Shown here: positions 21,792 through 30,169 of the stretch, in pieces
Position numbering within the stretch: the stretch's first letter is position 1
How the letters are laid out: the number at the start of each line of letters is the position of its first letter
Assembly: GCF_900113865.1 (NCBI RefSeq)
Contig: NZ_FOQY01000013.1
Span: 124,001 to 188,000 of the forward strand
DNA length: 64,000 nt
Direction: 5' to 3'
Source: Streptosporangium canum
GTDB lineage: Bacteria; Actinomycetota; Actinomycetes; Streptosporangiales; Streptosporangiaceae
Made by a program: the position numbers and the translations under genes
The notes under the pieces: generated by a model
The model's database searches: none
Told to the model about the DNA's origin: nothing
What the model saw: the letters and a program-made list of their open reading frames with translations, nothing else

Positions 21792-22670
21792 ATGAACAGA
21801 CCCGTAATCGCCGGCACCGACGGCTCTCCCGCCGCGTCGGAGGCGGTGCGGTGGGCCGCGCGTGAGGCCGTACTGCGCGCCAGGCCCCTGAGGATCGTCC
21901 ACGTTCGCGAGCAGTGGGCCGGCGACGTCCCCGTTCACACGATGAAGAACTACCGGGATCCAGCGGCGAAGCACTGCCGCGCGATGCTCGCGGATGCGGC
22001 TGAGGCGGCGCGTGCGAGCGCACCCGGCCTGGAGGTCACCACCGCACTCGTCGACGGAGACCTCGTCCAAAGGCTCCTGGAGGAGTCCGAAGCGGCCGAT
22101 CAGGTCGTGATCGGCAGCCGCGGCCAGGGCGGGTTCGCCGGGCTGCTGCTGGGCTCGGTCGGCATGGGCGTCGCCGGCCACGCCGGCTGTCCCGTCGTCG
22201 TCGTCCGCGGCGACTCCGCGACACGCCACGGCCGGGTCGTGGTCGGGGTCGACGGATCGGAGGCTGCGGAGGCCGCGCTCACCCATGCCTTCGCCGAGGC
22301 CGAGATCCGAGGTGCCGTCGTGCACGCCGTCCACGCCTGGCAGCCCCCTGGCTTGTCCACGCCGGCCGCCGGGAGCGGATTCACGGGGGAGGGGATCATC
22401 GCTGAAAAAGGCGCGTTCCTCCGCCGGGTGCTGGCTCCGTGGCGGGAGCGGTTCCCTCGTGTCACGGTGGCCGAGTCGATCGTCTGCGGTCACCCGGCCG
22501 GAGTCCTCTGCGACACCTCCGCCGAGGCCGACATGGTCGTCGTCGGCTCCCGCGGCCACGGCCTGCTCGCCTCCGCCGTCTTCGGCTCGGTCAGCCATGG
22601 CGTCCTGCACCACGCCCACTGCCCCGTGGCCGTCGTCCGCCCGAAGGGGGCGGCTCCAGAGCCGGCGTAG
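21792..22670 (+). CDS. Tandem-domain universal stress protein
   Basis: 292 aa, two UspA domains (about 1-140 and 148-285). Each has the ATP-binding pattern G-x2-G-x9-G(S/T): IGSRGQGGFAGLLLGS and VGSRGHGLLASAVFGS. ATG 21792. Belongs with the genes at 34091 and 46999 (shared REQWAGD-type segment after the first strand). Tandem Usps of this type (Rv2005c, Rv2623) bind ATP and are dormancy markers in mycobacteria. Cytosolic; exact role unknown. Confidence 0.9.
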   Translation: MNRPVIAGTDGSPAASEAVRWAAREAVLRARPLRIVHVREQWAGDVPVHTMKNYRDPAAKHCRAMLADAAEAARASAPGLEVTTALVDGDLVQRLLEESEAADQVVIGSRGQGGFAGLLLGSVGMGVAGHAGCPVVVVRGDSATRHGRVVVGVDGSEAAEAALTHAFAEAEIRGAVVHAVHAWQPPGLSTPAAGSGFTGEGIIAEKGAFLRRVLAPWRERFPRVTVAESIVCGHPAGVLCDTSAEADMVVVGSRGHGLLASAVFGSVSHGVLHHAHCPVAVVRPKGAAPEPA

Positions 22671-22792
22671 TCCCCCGGGCCGGAGCAGGCGCCCGAATGC
22701 GATCGGCGGGAAAAGAGGACGCGGTGGCGCGCCTGATCGGCCGCGGCGCCGGCGCGTCCTCAACCACGCGACCGGACGCTCCATCAGGGAAA

Positions 22793-22827
22793 GGGCGAAG
22801 GTCCCGTTCATGCCGGGACGATCGCCC
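22793..22827 (+). promoter_or_regulatory. DosR-like paired operator before Usp gene
   Basis: GGGCGAAGGTCC, 10-base spacer, GGGACGATCGCCC: the most symmetrical copy in the window, ending 61 bases before ATG 22889. The downstream leader (CCTGGGGAAAACGCC) is also nearly identical to that before the Usp at 45007. Confidence 0.7.
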
Positions 22828-22888
22828 CTGGGGAAAACGCCGGCGCCGCGGTCGGATGGAAACGCAGCAGAAGCGAGAGGAGCACGTC

Positions 22889-23740
22889 ATGACCGAATCG
22901 ATCACCGCTGCGACGGACGGCTCGCCCGCCGCCATGGCGGCCATGGAATGGGCGGCTGATGACGCCGCCCGCAGAGGGTTGCCGTTGCGGATCGTCCACG
23001 TTGTGGACCGCTGGCCGTATGGCGTCGCGGCGTTCCCTCCGCCCGACTGGGCCGAGCACGCGGCGCGCGCCGGCGAGCAGGTGCTCGCCGAAGCGATCGC
23101 CGTGGCCACGAAATACCGGCCGGACGTCCGGGTGACGACCGAACTGATCGAGGGATCACCGGCCAAGGTCCTGCGGGAGCAGGCAGGCACGGCCACCGAA
23201 CTCGTGATCGGCAGCCGCGGCCTGGGCGGCTTTGCCGGCGCCCTGCTGGGCTCGATGGTCCTCCACGTGGCCGGTCATGTGCCCGGCACCGTCGTGGTCG
23301 TCAGGGCGGACGCCGACCGGCCGCACGGCGAGATCGTCGTGGGCGTCGACGGCTCCGCCGAATGCGAGCCCGCGCTGGCCTACGCCTTCGAGCAGGCCAG
23401 GCTGCGTGGCTGCGCGCTGCGCGCCGTCCATGCCTGGCAGCGGCCGGTGTACGGCCTCATACCGGAGATCCCCGCCGACATAGAAGGAATTCACCGTTTC
23501 CACCAGAGTATGGTGCGCGACAAGCTCAGCACCTGGCGGGAGAAGTTTCCCGAGGTGGAAGTGGTGGAGGACGTTCGGAGCGCGCATCCGGTCGAGGCCC
23601 TGACCGGAGCCTCGGCCAGGGCCGCCCTGGTCGTCGTGGGCTCGCGGGGGGTAGGCGCGGTCGGCTCGGCGCTGCTGGGCTCCGTCAGCCGCGGCGTGCT
23701 GCACCACGCCCACGGCCCGGTGGCGGTGGTCCACTCGTGA
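22889..23740 (+). CDS. Tandem-domain universal stress protein
   Basis: 283 aa, two UspA domains with ATP loops IGSRGLGGFAGALLGS and VGSRGVGAVGSALLGS. ATG 22889 with GAGAGGAG upstream. Closest in the window to 45007 and 49090: shared DRWPY segment, ECEPAL and QARLRGCxLRAVHAWQ block. The second domain ends VLHHAHGPVAVVHS. Has its own paired operator and is probably followed in the same transcript by the next Usp (86-base gap). Confidence 0.9.
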   Translation: MTESITAATDGSPAAMAAMEWAADDAARRGLPLRIVHVVDRWPYGVAAFPPPDWAEHAARAGEQVLAEAIAVATKYRPDVRVTTELIEGSPAKVLREQAGTATELVIGSRGLGGFAGALLGSMVLHVAGHVPGTVVVVRADADRPHGEIVVGVDGSAECEPALAYAFEQARLRGCALRAVHAWQRPVYGLIPEIPADIEGIHRFHQSMVRDKLSTWREKFPEVEVVEDVRSAHPVEALTGASARAALVVVGSRGVGAVGSALLGSVSRGVLHHAHGPVAVVHS

Positions 23741-23826
23741 CCACCGGGCTCGCACGGCAGGCCTGACGAGCCGCCGGCCGTCCGCTCACATCCATGGGCC
23801 GCGGTTCGACCAGGGAAGAAAACCTC

Positions 23827-24684
23827 ATGATCGTCGTTGGAGTCGACGGTTCGCAGGGCGGCTTGGTGGCTGTGAGCTGGGCGATGCGCGAAGCCGGCCT
23901 GCGCGGCGTCAAAGTGCGCATCGTGCATGTTGTGCCTGGATGGGCGTATGAGCTGCCCGACGACGCACCCTATGCCTACGTGGGCCGCTGGATGCGTCAG
24001 AGTGCCGCCTCTGTGCTGGCGGACGCCTTGCGGCAGGCGCGCGACGAGAGGCGCGGGGGTGAGGTGGAGTCCGAACTGCTGCGGGGAGACCCCCGGCTCA
24101 GCCTGATCAGAGCCTCCAAGGACGCCGACCTCCTGGTGGTCGGCAGCCATGGGCTGGGCGGCTTCGGCGGGCTGCTGCTCGGCTCGGTCGCGCTGGGCGT
24201 GTCCGGTCAGGCCACCTGCCCCGTGGCCGTCATCCGCAGGATGCGCACGCAGCCGCGCAACGAGGTTGTCGTCGGCGTCGACGGCTCGCCAGGCGGTGCC
24301 GCCGTGATCGAGTTCGCGTTCGCCGAAGCCGGCCTGCGCGGCGCCGACCTACGTGCCATCCACGCCTGGAGCGAATCCGCCGCCGGGGGCCGTCCTGAGG
24401 GCACACCGGCCCGGATCGATCAGGCGGGCGCGGAACGGCACCTGCTGGCCCAGGCGCTCACCGGCCAGAGCGAGCGCCACCCGGAAGTCAGGCACGTGGA
24501 ACATGGTGAACGGGGACATCCGGTGGAGGTGCTGTTGAGAGTCTCCGCGGGCGCCGGCCTGCTGGTGGTGGGATCACGCGGGCGCAGCGACGTCGCCGGG
24601 CTGCTCCTCGGATCGGTCAGCCACTCGCTGCTCCACCACGCGGCCTGTCCCCTTGTCGTCATCGCCGTCGCGGACAGCGCCTGA
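23827..24684 (+). CDS. Tandem-domain universal stress protein
   Basis: 285 aa, two UspA domains with loops VGSHGLGGFGGLLLGS and VGSRGRSDVAGLLLGS. ATG 23827. Sister of the gene at 53251: both have the VPGW/MPGW segment, DAPYAxxGRWMR and LLRGDPRL/LLPGDPRL. No operator of its own; likely co-transcribed with the preceding gene. Confidence 0.9.
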   Translation: MIVVGVDGSQGGLVAVSWAMREAGLRGVKVRIVHVVPGWAYELPDDAPYAYVGRWMRQSAASVLADALRQARDERRGGEVESELLRGDPRLSLIRASKDADLLVVGSHGLGGFGGLLLGSVALGVSGQATCPVAVIRRMRTQPRNEVVVGVDGSPGGAAVIEFAFAEAGLRGADLRAIHAWSESAAGGRPEGTPARIDQAGAERHLLAQALTGQSERHPEVRHVEHGERGHPVEVLLRVSAGAGLLVVGSRGRSDVAGLLLGSVSHSLLHHAACPLVVIAVADSA

Positions 24685-24798
24685 TCGCAGGCGGCCATCT
24701 CCGATCACACCGGTGCGCGACCCGGCCGCAGGCCTCCCACGACCCCGTTGAACCGCGGCGCGGACGACGCACCGGTGTGCCCGGCCCCGGCGAAAAGA

Positions 24799-24823
24799 GG
24801 TCGGAGGTCCCCAGCGGACGATG
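24799..24823. promoter_or_regulatory. Orphan DosR-like operator in a convergent gap
   Basis: GGTCGGAGGTCC (24799-24810), identical to the left half before hsp20, followed by a degenerate GGACGATGGC. It lies between two converging genes, so no coding gene is placed to use it. A palindrome ACCAGATCTCTGGT (about 24854-24867) follows. Confidence 0.45.
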
Positions 24824-24904
24824 GCACGCCGTACGGGCCGTCTCGGTATGATCACCAGATCTCTGGTCAGGGGCGCGTCCTGCTCCGTCGCCGTCGTTCC
24901 GCCC

Positions 24905-25405
24905 CTAGAAGGGGCGGAGCCGTGCTGAGCTCCGCGGGACGAGATCGGCTATGGCCGCGACGGTCTCTTCGACGGCACGCCGTACGGCGGGCGTCATCGG
25001 GGCACCGAGTCCGAAGTCCGCGCCCTCAACGGTGTAGAGCGTGAGTTCACGGGGCAGACGGCCGAGTGCGTGGCCGAGGGCGACCGCGTCGGCGACGCCC
25101 AGAGCGTGGGAGCTGGCGTGCTGGATGGCGGGGGGCGGCTGCGGAGCGTCCCCCCGGGAGAGGGAGGGACCGAGGACGGTGTGCCGGACCACCGTGCCCG
25201 CAGGCGCGCCGGAAACCGCCGTGTCGATCACGATCGCCAGGTCCGCGCCGGTCCACGCCTCGATCAGCTCGGCCGGGTCGCCCTCGTTCTCGATCACGGG
25301 AACCTCCGGGGGAAGCGTGCCGCGCAGCAGCCGGGCCGCCTCCAGCCCCGCGGCGTCGTCCCCTCGGAAGTCGTTGCCGATCCCGATGACGATATGGGCG
25401 TGCAT
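24905..25405 (-). CDS. [NiFe] hydrogenase maturation endopeptidase
   Basis: 166 aa HycI/HoxW-type protease that removes the C-terminal peptide of the large subunit after nickel insertion. Visible: IVIGIGNDFRGDDAAGLEAARLL (nickel-sensing Asp region), VIDTAVSGAPAG, SSHALGVADAVALG with the conserved His. Last gene of the hydrogenase operon, 24 bases after the large subunit. Confidence 0.9.
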   Translation of the reverse strand: MHAHIVIGIGNDFRGDDAAGLEAARLLRGTLPPEVPVIENEGDPAELIEAWTGADLAIVIDTAVSGAPAGTVVRHTVLGPSLSRGDAPQPPPAIQHASSHALGVADAVALGHALGRLPRELTLYTVEGADFGLGAPMTPAVRRAVEETVAAIADLVPRSSARLRPF

Positions 25406-25429
25406 GATCCCTCCCGGGTCGGATCGATC

Positions 25430-26716
25430 TCACCGGTCCAGGTGAAGGTGCAGGAAGTGGGCCGAGCAGGAGATGCACGGGTCGTGGTTGCGTACCGCCC
25501 GCTCGCACAGCGCCGCCAGCTCCGCCTCCGGCAGGTCGAGGCGGGGCTCGATGAGGTGCCGTAGGTCCATCTCGATGCGAGCCTGGTTCTGTGAGGTCGG
25601 AGGCACGATGTCAGCCTCGGCGATCAGGCCCGCGCCGTCGATCCGGTAGCGGTGGTAGAGCGTGCCCCGGGGAGCCTCCGAGACCCCGTGTCCGACTCCG
25701 GGACGGGGCTCGACCGGCATGGACGGCGCCTGCGGCTCGGTGTAGTCCTCGATGATCCGGATCGCCTCGTCGCAGGCGTGCAGGATCTCCACCGCTCGGA
25801 CCACGATGCTGCGGAACGGGTTACGGCAGACGGGGCCGAGTCCGGCGGCCTCGGCCGCCGACCGGGCCAGTGGGGACAGCTGCCGCCCGTTCAGGGCGTA
25901 GCGCGCCAGGGCGCCCACCAGATAGCCGGCGGTCCCGTCGAGGCGCGCGTGCAGGGCGGTGGAATGCGGCACCTGCTCTTCCACGATGTGGGCGGGCCAG
26001 TCGGCGGCCGTGAATCCGGTCCCGTCACTCACCGCGATCGTCCCGGACAGGATGGCGTACTCCGCCGGGTGGTGCAGCGCGAGGAAGCGGTAGTCGTGCT
26101 CCACGTCGGGAAAGTCGAACCCGGCCACCCATTCCACCGTCGCCAGCGCCTCCTCACGGGCCCGGCGCAGCCGTTCGGCGACCGGCGCGAGCTCGGCGCG
26201 GGCGGGCACCCGGTAGAAGCCGCCCACCCGCACGTTGACCGGGTGAACAGCCCGGCCGCCGAGAGCCGCCACCAGTTCGTTGCCGGCCTTCTTCAACGCC
26301 AGCCCCCGCTCCACCAGATGGCGGTGATCGGCCGCCATGGCCACGCCGCTGTCGTATCCGAGGAAGTCGGGGGCGTGCAACAGGCAGATGTGCAGGGCGT
26401 GCGACTCGATCCACTCGCCGTAGTACAGCAGCAGCCGCAGGTCCCGCAGCGGCCCGGACACCTCTGTTCCGCAGGCCGCCTCGATGGCCTGGCAGGCGCT
26501 CATCTGGTAGGCCACCGGGCAGATGCCGCAGATGCGGGCGGTGATGTCGGGCGGCTCGGTGTGATCCCTTCCGCGTAGCAGCGCCTCGAAGAAGCGCGGC
26601 GGTTCGTAGATGTTCAGCTCCACGTCGGTGACGCGGCCGCCGCGGGCGCGCACCAGCAGTGATCCCTCGCCTTCCACGCGGGTCAGCCCGCCGATCCTGA
26701 TCGACTTATGTGTCAC
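25430..26716 (-). CDS. hyhL: [NiFe] hydrogenase large subunit, group 3b-like
   Basis: 428 aa catalytic subunit. N-terminal nickel-ligand motif [10 protein letters not shown] (61-70) and C-terminal motif [10 protein letters not shown] followed by a seven-residue peptide LHLHLDR that the adjacent protease would remove. Gene set beta-gamma-delta-alpha plus protease is that of bidirectional NADP-linked (sulf)hydrogenases, group 3b. In M. smegmatis the group 3b enzyme Hyh is induced by hypoxia through DosR and reoxidises NAD(P)H by making H2. ATG 26716 overlaps the small-subunit end. No hyp assembly genes in the window. Confidence 0.93.
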   Translation of the reverse strand: MTHKSIRIGGLTRVEGEGSLLVRARGGRVTDVELNIYEPPRFFEALLRGRDHTEPPDITARICGICPVAYQMSACQAIEAACGTEVSGPLRDLRLLLYYGEWIESHALHICLLHAPDFLGYDSGVAMAADHRHLVERGLALKKAGNELVAALGGRAVHPVNVRVGGFYRVPARAELAPVAERLRRAREEALATVEWVAGFDFPDVEHDYRFLALHHPAEYAILSGTIAVSDGTGFTAADWPAHIVEEQVPHSTALHARLDGTAGYLVGALARYALNGRQLSPLARSAAEAAGLGPVCRNPFRSIVVRAVEILHACDEAIRIIEDYTEPQAPSMPVEPRPGVGHGVSEAPRGTLYHRYRIDGAGLIAEADIVPPTSQNQARIEMDLRHLIEPRLDLPEAELAALCERAVRNHDPCISCSAHFLHLHLDR

Positions 26717-27503
26717 TTTCGGCCTCCTCGGCCGCCTGGCGGAAGGGTTCTTCGGTGGCGTTGAACGTCCGGTAGACGCGCACCAGTTCGGGGGTGCTCA
26801 TGCCGAGTTCTCGCAGCTGCGCGTTGAGCGCCCGGGCGTTGGGGCTCTCCATCGGGCCGAAACAGCCGTAGCAGCCCCGGTTGAACGCCGGGCAGAGCGC
26901 TCCGCAACCGGCCTGGGTGACCGGACCGAGGCAGGGCGTGCCGTGGGCCACCATGACGCACACGTTGCCGCGGGCTTTGCACTCCACGCAGACGCTGTGG
27001 GCGGGCACGAAGGGGCGCCGGCCGGCCAGGAACGCCGAGATGACCTCCAGCAGCTGTCGTTTGTCGATGGGACAGCCGCGCAGTTCGAAGTCGACCGGCA
27101 CGTGGGCGGAGATCGGGGTGGAACGCTCCAGGGTGGCGATGTAGTCGGGCCGGGCGTAGACGATCGAGGCGAACTCGCGCACGTCGGCGAAGTCGCGTAG
27201 CGCCTGGATGCCGCCTGCGGTCGCGCAGGCGCCGATCGTCACCAGACGCTTCGACACGCGTCGCACATGCTGGATCCGCCGCAGGTCGTCCGGGGTGGTG
27301 ACCGACCCCTCGACCAGCGACAGGTCGTAGGGCCCGGGCCCGACCGCGCTCGAAGCCTCCAGGAAGTAGGCGATGTCCACCTCGGCGGCGACCGACAGCA
27401 ACTCGTCCTCGCAGTCCAGCAAGGTGAGCTGGCAGCCGTCGCAGGAGGCGAACTTCCACACCGCCAGCCGAGGGCGCCCGGCTGCGGCCGCGGGCCCGGC
27501 CAT
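26706..27503 (-). CDS. hyhS: [NiFe] hydrogenase small (delta) subunit
   Basis: 265 aa iron-sulfur subunit. Proximal cluster ligands in [17 protein letters not shown], then [22 protein letters not shown] and a C-terminal ferredoxin-like Cys set ([38 protein letters not shown]). No Tat signal, so the enzyme is cytosolic as expected for group 3. ATG 27503 shares its A with the previous stop (TGATG). Confidence 0.9.
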   Translation of the reverse strand: MAGPAAAAGRPRLAVWKFASCDGCQLTLLDCEDELLSVAAEVDIAYFLEASSAVGPGPYDLSLVEGSVTTPDDLRRIQHVRRVSKRLVTIGACATAGGIQALRDFADVREFASIVYARPDYIATLERSTPISAHVPVDFELRGCPIDKRQLLEVISAFLAGRRPFVPAHSVCVECKARGNVCVMVAHGTPCLGPVTQAGCGALCPAFNRGCYGCFGPMESPNARALNAQLRELGMSTPELVRVYRTFNATEEPFRQAAEEAESDT

Positions 27504-28312
27504 CACAGCTCCCTCACGGCCAGCAGGCCCGCGGCCCGCTCGTAGCTCAGCACCGGGCCGTCGAGGCAGGTGAGCAGCGGGCCGAGCTGGCAGTGGCCGC
27601 AGCGGCCGACACCGCACTTCATGTTGCGCTCCACCGACAGCATCACCCGTCCGGCTGCGACGCCCCGCCGGACCAGCTCGGCCGCGCTCGCCTGCATCAT
27701 GACCTCGGGACCGCAGACGAAGGCGAACGTACGGCGGGGTTCGAAGACGATCCGGTCGATCAGCCGCGTGACCAGGCCCACTCGCCCCTTCCAAGCGAGG
27801 TCGGGGTGGTCCACGGTGACCTGCACGTCGATGCCGTGCCTGTCGCGCCAGCGCGCCAGCTCGCCGGGATAGATCAGAGTCGCGGGCGTGCGGGTGCCGA
27901 CGATCAGGCTGATGCGGCCGTAGCGGGAGCCGTGAGCGGCCAGCTCTCGGATGACCGGCCGCAGCGGGGCCAGGCCGAGCCCGCCCGCGGCCACGACCAC
28001 GTCCAGGCCCTCCGCCGACGGCAGATCCCACGCCGTGCCGTACGGCCCGCGCACCCCCACCACGTCACCGGGCCGGGTGCGGCACAACGCCCCGCTGACC
28101 GCGCCCACCGCGCGGATCGTCTGCACATATCCGCCGGAGCGGGCTCGGCCGCTGATCGAGACCGCTATCTCCCCGACGCCGGGAGCGTAGATCATCGTGA
28201 ACTGGCCCGGCAGGAACGGCGGGCACGGGCCCGCGACCGGCCGGAGAGCCAAGGTCACCGTGTCGGCCCGATCCGGGCGGCGGGAGCGCACCCGATAGGG
28301 AGCCGGCGTCAT
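27503..28312 (-). CDS. hyhG: Hydrogenase gamma subunit, FAD/NAD(P)-binding reductase
   Basis: 269 aa ferredoxin-NADP reductase-like subunit: [16 protein letters not shown] flavin site, [17 protein letters not shown] nucleotide site, FVCGPEVMM, and the [2Fe-2S] motif [14 protein letters not shown]...C at the C-terminus. Connects the hydrogenase to NAD(P)H. ATG 28312 overlaps the beta-subunit stop (ATGA). Confidence 0.9.
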   Translation of the reverse strand: MTPAPYRVRSRRPDRADTVTLALRPVAGPCPPFLPGQFTMIYAPGVGEIAVSISGRARSGGYVQTIRAVGAVSGALCRTRPGDVVGVRGPYGTAWDLPSAEGLDVVVAAGGLGLAPLRPVIRELAAHGSRYGRISLIVGTRTPATLIYPGELARWRDRHGIDVQVTVDHPDLAWKGRVGLVTRLIDRIVFEPRRTFAFVCGPEVMMQASAAELVRRGVAAGRVMLSVERNMKCGVGRCGHCQLGPLLTCLDGPVLSYERAAGLLAVREL

Positions 28313-29382
28313 AGGATGCATCCCAGCTCCTCGGTGACGTCGATGCCGGTCGGGCACCAGGTGATGCACCTGCCGCAGCCCACGCAACCGGACATGCCGA
28401 ACTGGTCGAACCAGGTGGAGAACTTGTGGGTCAGCCACTGCCGGTAGCGGGCGGACCCCGAGCCGCGCACGGAGGAGCCGCCGACCTCGGAGAAGTCCAG
28501 CGTGAAGCAGGAGTCCCACACCTCCGTCCGCTCCGCGACGCCACCGGTGAAGTCGGTGGCGTCCTCGACCGTGGTGCAGAAGCAGGTGGGGCAGACCATC
28601 GTGCAGTTGGTGCAGGCCAGGCAGCGGGAGGCGACCTCGGCCCAGCGCGGCGAGTCGTGTGCTCCGGCCAGGCGCTCCTGGATGCCGTCGGTGTCCACCT
28701 GGCGGCCCATCCTGGTGGCGGCGACGCGGGAGACCTCCTCGGCGGCCACGACGTCGTCGCCGGTGGCCGGCCGATGCGAGATCGCCGTGACGATCTCCGC
28801 TCCCCGCCCGCTTCCGGTCTCGATCAGGAACCGGTGCGGGTCGCTCAGCTCGGTGAGCGCCAGGTCGAAACCGGTGGTGGCCTTCGGCCCGGTGCCCATG
28901 GAGACGCAGAAGCAGGTGCCGCCGGGCACCGCGCAGTTCACCGCGATGAGCAGCATCGCCTCGCGCCGCTTGCGGTAGGCCGGATCGGGGTGCCTGCCGC
29001 CGAGGAACACCCGGTCCTGCACGGCTATCGCGGCCAGATCGCAGGCGCGCACGCCCAGCAGGGCGATGCGGGGCGCCTGGGCCTCCGCCTCCTCCACCGT
29101 CCCCTCACGCATCCGCAACAGCGGCTGCCGGGGCGGCTGGGTGTAGCGTTTGGCCGAGTCGGGGCTCGCGGCGAAACCGAACACCAGATCGTCATGCCGC
29201 TCGGTCAGCCGGTAGCGTCCGGGTCGCTGCTCGTCACCTCGCCCTGCGGGTAGCTGTGCGGAGCAGGAGATTTCGGCGAACCGAATGGCCCCGTCCCGCG
29301 TTGTCGGCCCGACGACGGTGAAGCCACGAGAGCGCAACTCGGCGATGAGTGGTTCCAGTGACTCTGTCACAACTGTGTTCAT
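28309..29382 (-). CDS. hyhB: Hydrogenase beta subunit, 4Fe-4S protein
   Basis: 357 aa. Two C-terminal 4Fe-4S motifs, CLACTNCTMVCPTC and CVGCGRCITWCPTG, preceded by Cys-rich GVRACDL and GGTCFCVSMGTGP, as in sulfhydrogenase/anaerobic-sulfite-reductase subunit A-type proteins. ATG 29382 with AAGGGGG upstream. First gene of the operon. I found no good copy of the island's operator upstream, in contrast to most neighbours. Confidence 0.9.
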   Translation of the reverse strand: MNTVVTESLEPLIAELRSRGFTVVGPTTRDGAIRFAEISCSAQLPAGRGDEQRPGRYRLTERHDDLVFGFAASPDSAKRYTQPPRQPLLRMREGTVEEAEAQAPRIALLGVRACDLAAIAVQDRVFLGGRHPDPAYRKRREAMLLIAVNCAVPGGTCFCVSMGTGPKATTGFDLALTELSDPHRFLIETGSGRGAEIVTAISHRPATGDDVVAAEEVSRVAATRMGRQVDTDGIQERLAGAHDSPRWAEVASRCLACTNCTMVCPTCFCTTVEDATDFTGGVAERTEVWDSCFTLDFSEVGGSSVRGSGSARYRQWLTHKFSTWFDQFGMSGCVGCGRCITWCPTGIDVTEELGCIL

Positions 29383-29850
29383 GGGACGTCCCCCTTTGTC
29401 CCTGACTTCTCGTATGTCGGGTCCTCGCCCGGGGGGACAGGAAACGATGTCATCTTCCTTCCACACAGGCTCGCCGGATATGCGGATGACGCGTCTGAGA
29501 TTTCGCCGCAGCCCTCTACGGTGATCGCCTCGCTGCGCTGATCCGGCAGGGGCCACGATGCCTCCGCCGCGGAAGGATCATCCGCAGGGGGGACCGAATA
29601 TGCCGGAAAGGGGCAATGGGCTGGTCAGAGCTCGCTCTGAAGCCTGATACGTGATTGTCCGTGCCGTTCTGCCGACGACAGGGCCTCCTGGGCGGTGTCC
29701 TGCGAGGCGGGCTCCGGCGTCGGCCCTGAACGGCGCCGCCTCCGGCCCGGCAGGAGCCCCCCACTCAGGCCCGCACCACCAGCCCCAACGTAACCAGGAG
29801 TCACTGTCAACGACAAAGAACGGATTACCTCATCATCGCGGAACGCTGAA
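29383..29850. other. Leader/gap upstream of hydrogenase operon
   Basis: 468 bases with no supported gene. Contains a loose dyad GACATCGTTTCCTGTC on the minus strand near 29438-29453, possibly a binding site. Open frames here lack ribosome sites and recognisable products. Confidence 0.4.
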
Positions 29851-30105
29851 TGATCAACGATGGCGGCAGACGGTCGGTTTCGCCGCGCTGATCGGCAGGC
29901 TTATCCAGGGCGAAGGCGGGGCCGTGCTTGGGCGGACGGCCGTAGGCGCCGGCGCTCGGGGCGGCTTCGGCATCTGCGGGACGCGGTCGGAGCGGATCCG
30001 CCCCAGCGGGCGCACGGGGAGGCCGGCCAGCACGGTGCGCAACCGGTCCTCGTCGATCCGGCCGTGGTTCAGCCCGTCATAGAGGGCGCGGTGACCGGCA
30101 GAACG
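29851..30105 (-). pseudogene. Degenerate DDE-type transposase remnant
   Basis: Minus-strand translation GHRALYDGLNHGRIDEDRLRTVL joins directly to LPVRPLGRIRSDRVPQMPKPPRAP and, after a frameshift, GRPPKHGPAFALDKPA. These are the N-terminal and later segments of a family of actinobacterial transposases (GRIRSDRV ... GRPPKHG), with the middle deleted. Not functional. It interrupts a third copy of the neighbouring protease gene. Confidence 0.6.
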
Positions 30106-30137
30106 TATCCCGTGACAACGGCGTGGCTGCGGGACAT
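30069..30137 (-). pseudogene. 5' stub of a third S1-protease paralogue
   Basis: A ribosome site GGAGAG and ATG 30137 begin MSRSHAVVTGYVLPVTAP, aligning with MSRRHVIAPGCVLAITAL of the two intact proteases at 31693 and 32280. It stops at 30069, where the sequence turns into the transposase remnant. A tandem third copy was therefore truncated. Confidence 0.55.
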
Positions 30138-30169
30138 GGTCTCTCCTCGACCTCGGTGTTCAAAGCTGG

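Noticed and set aside
29651..30082. 143-codon plus-strand frame
   Set aside because: Runs antisense to a recognisable transposase remnant and has no domain; shadow frame.
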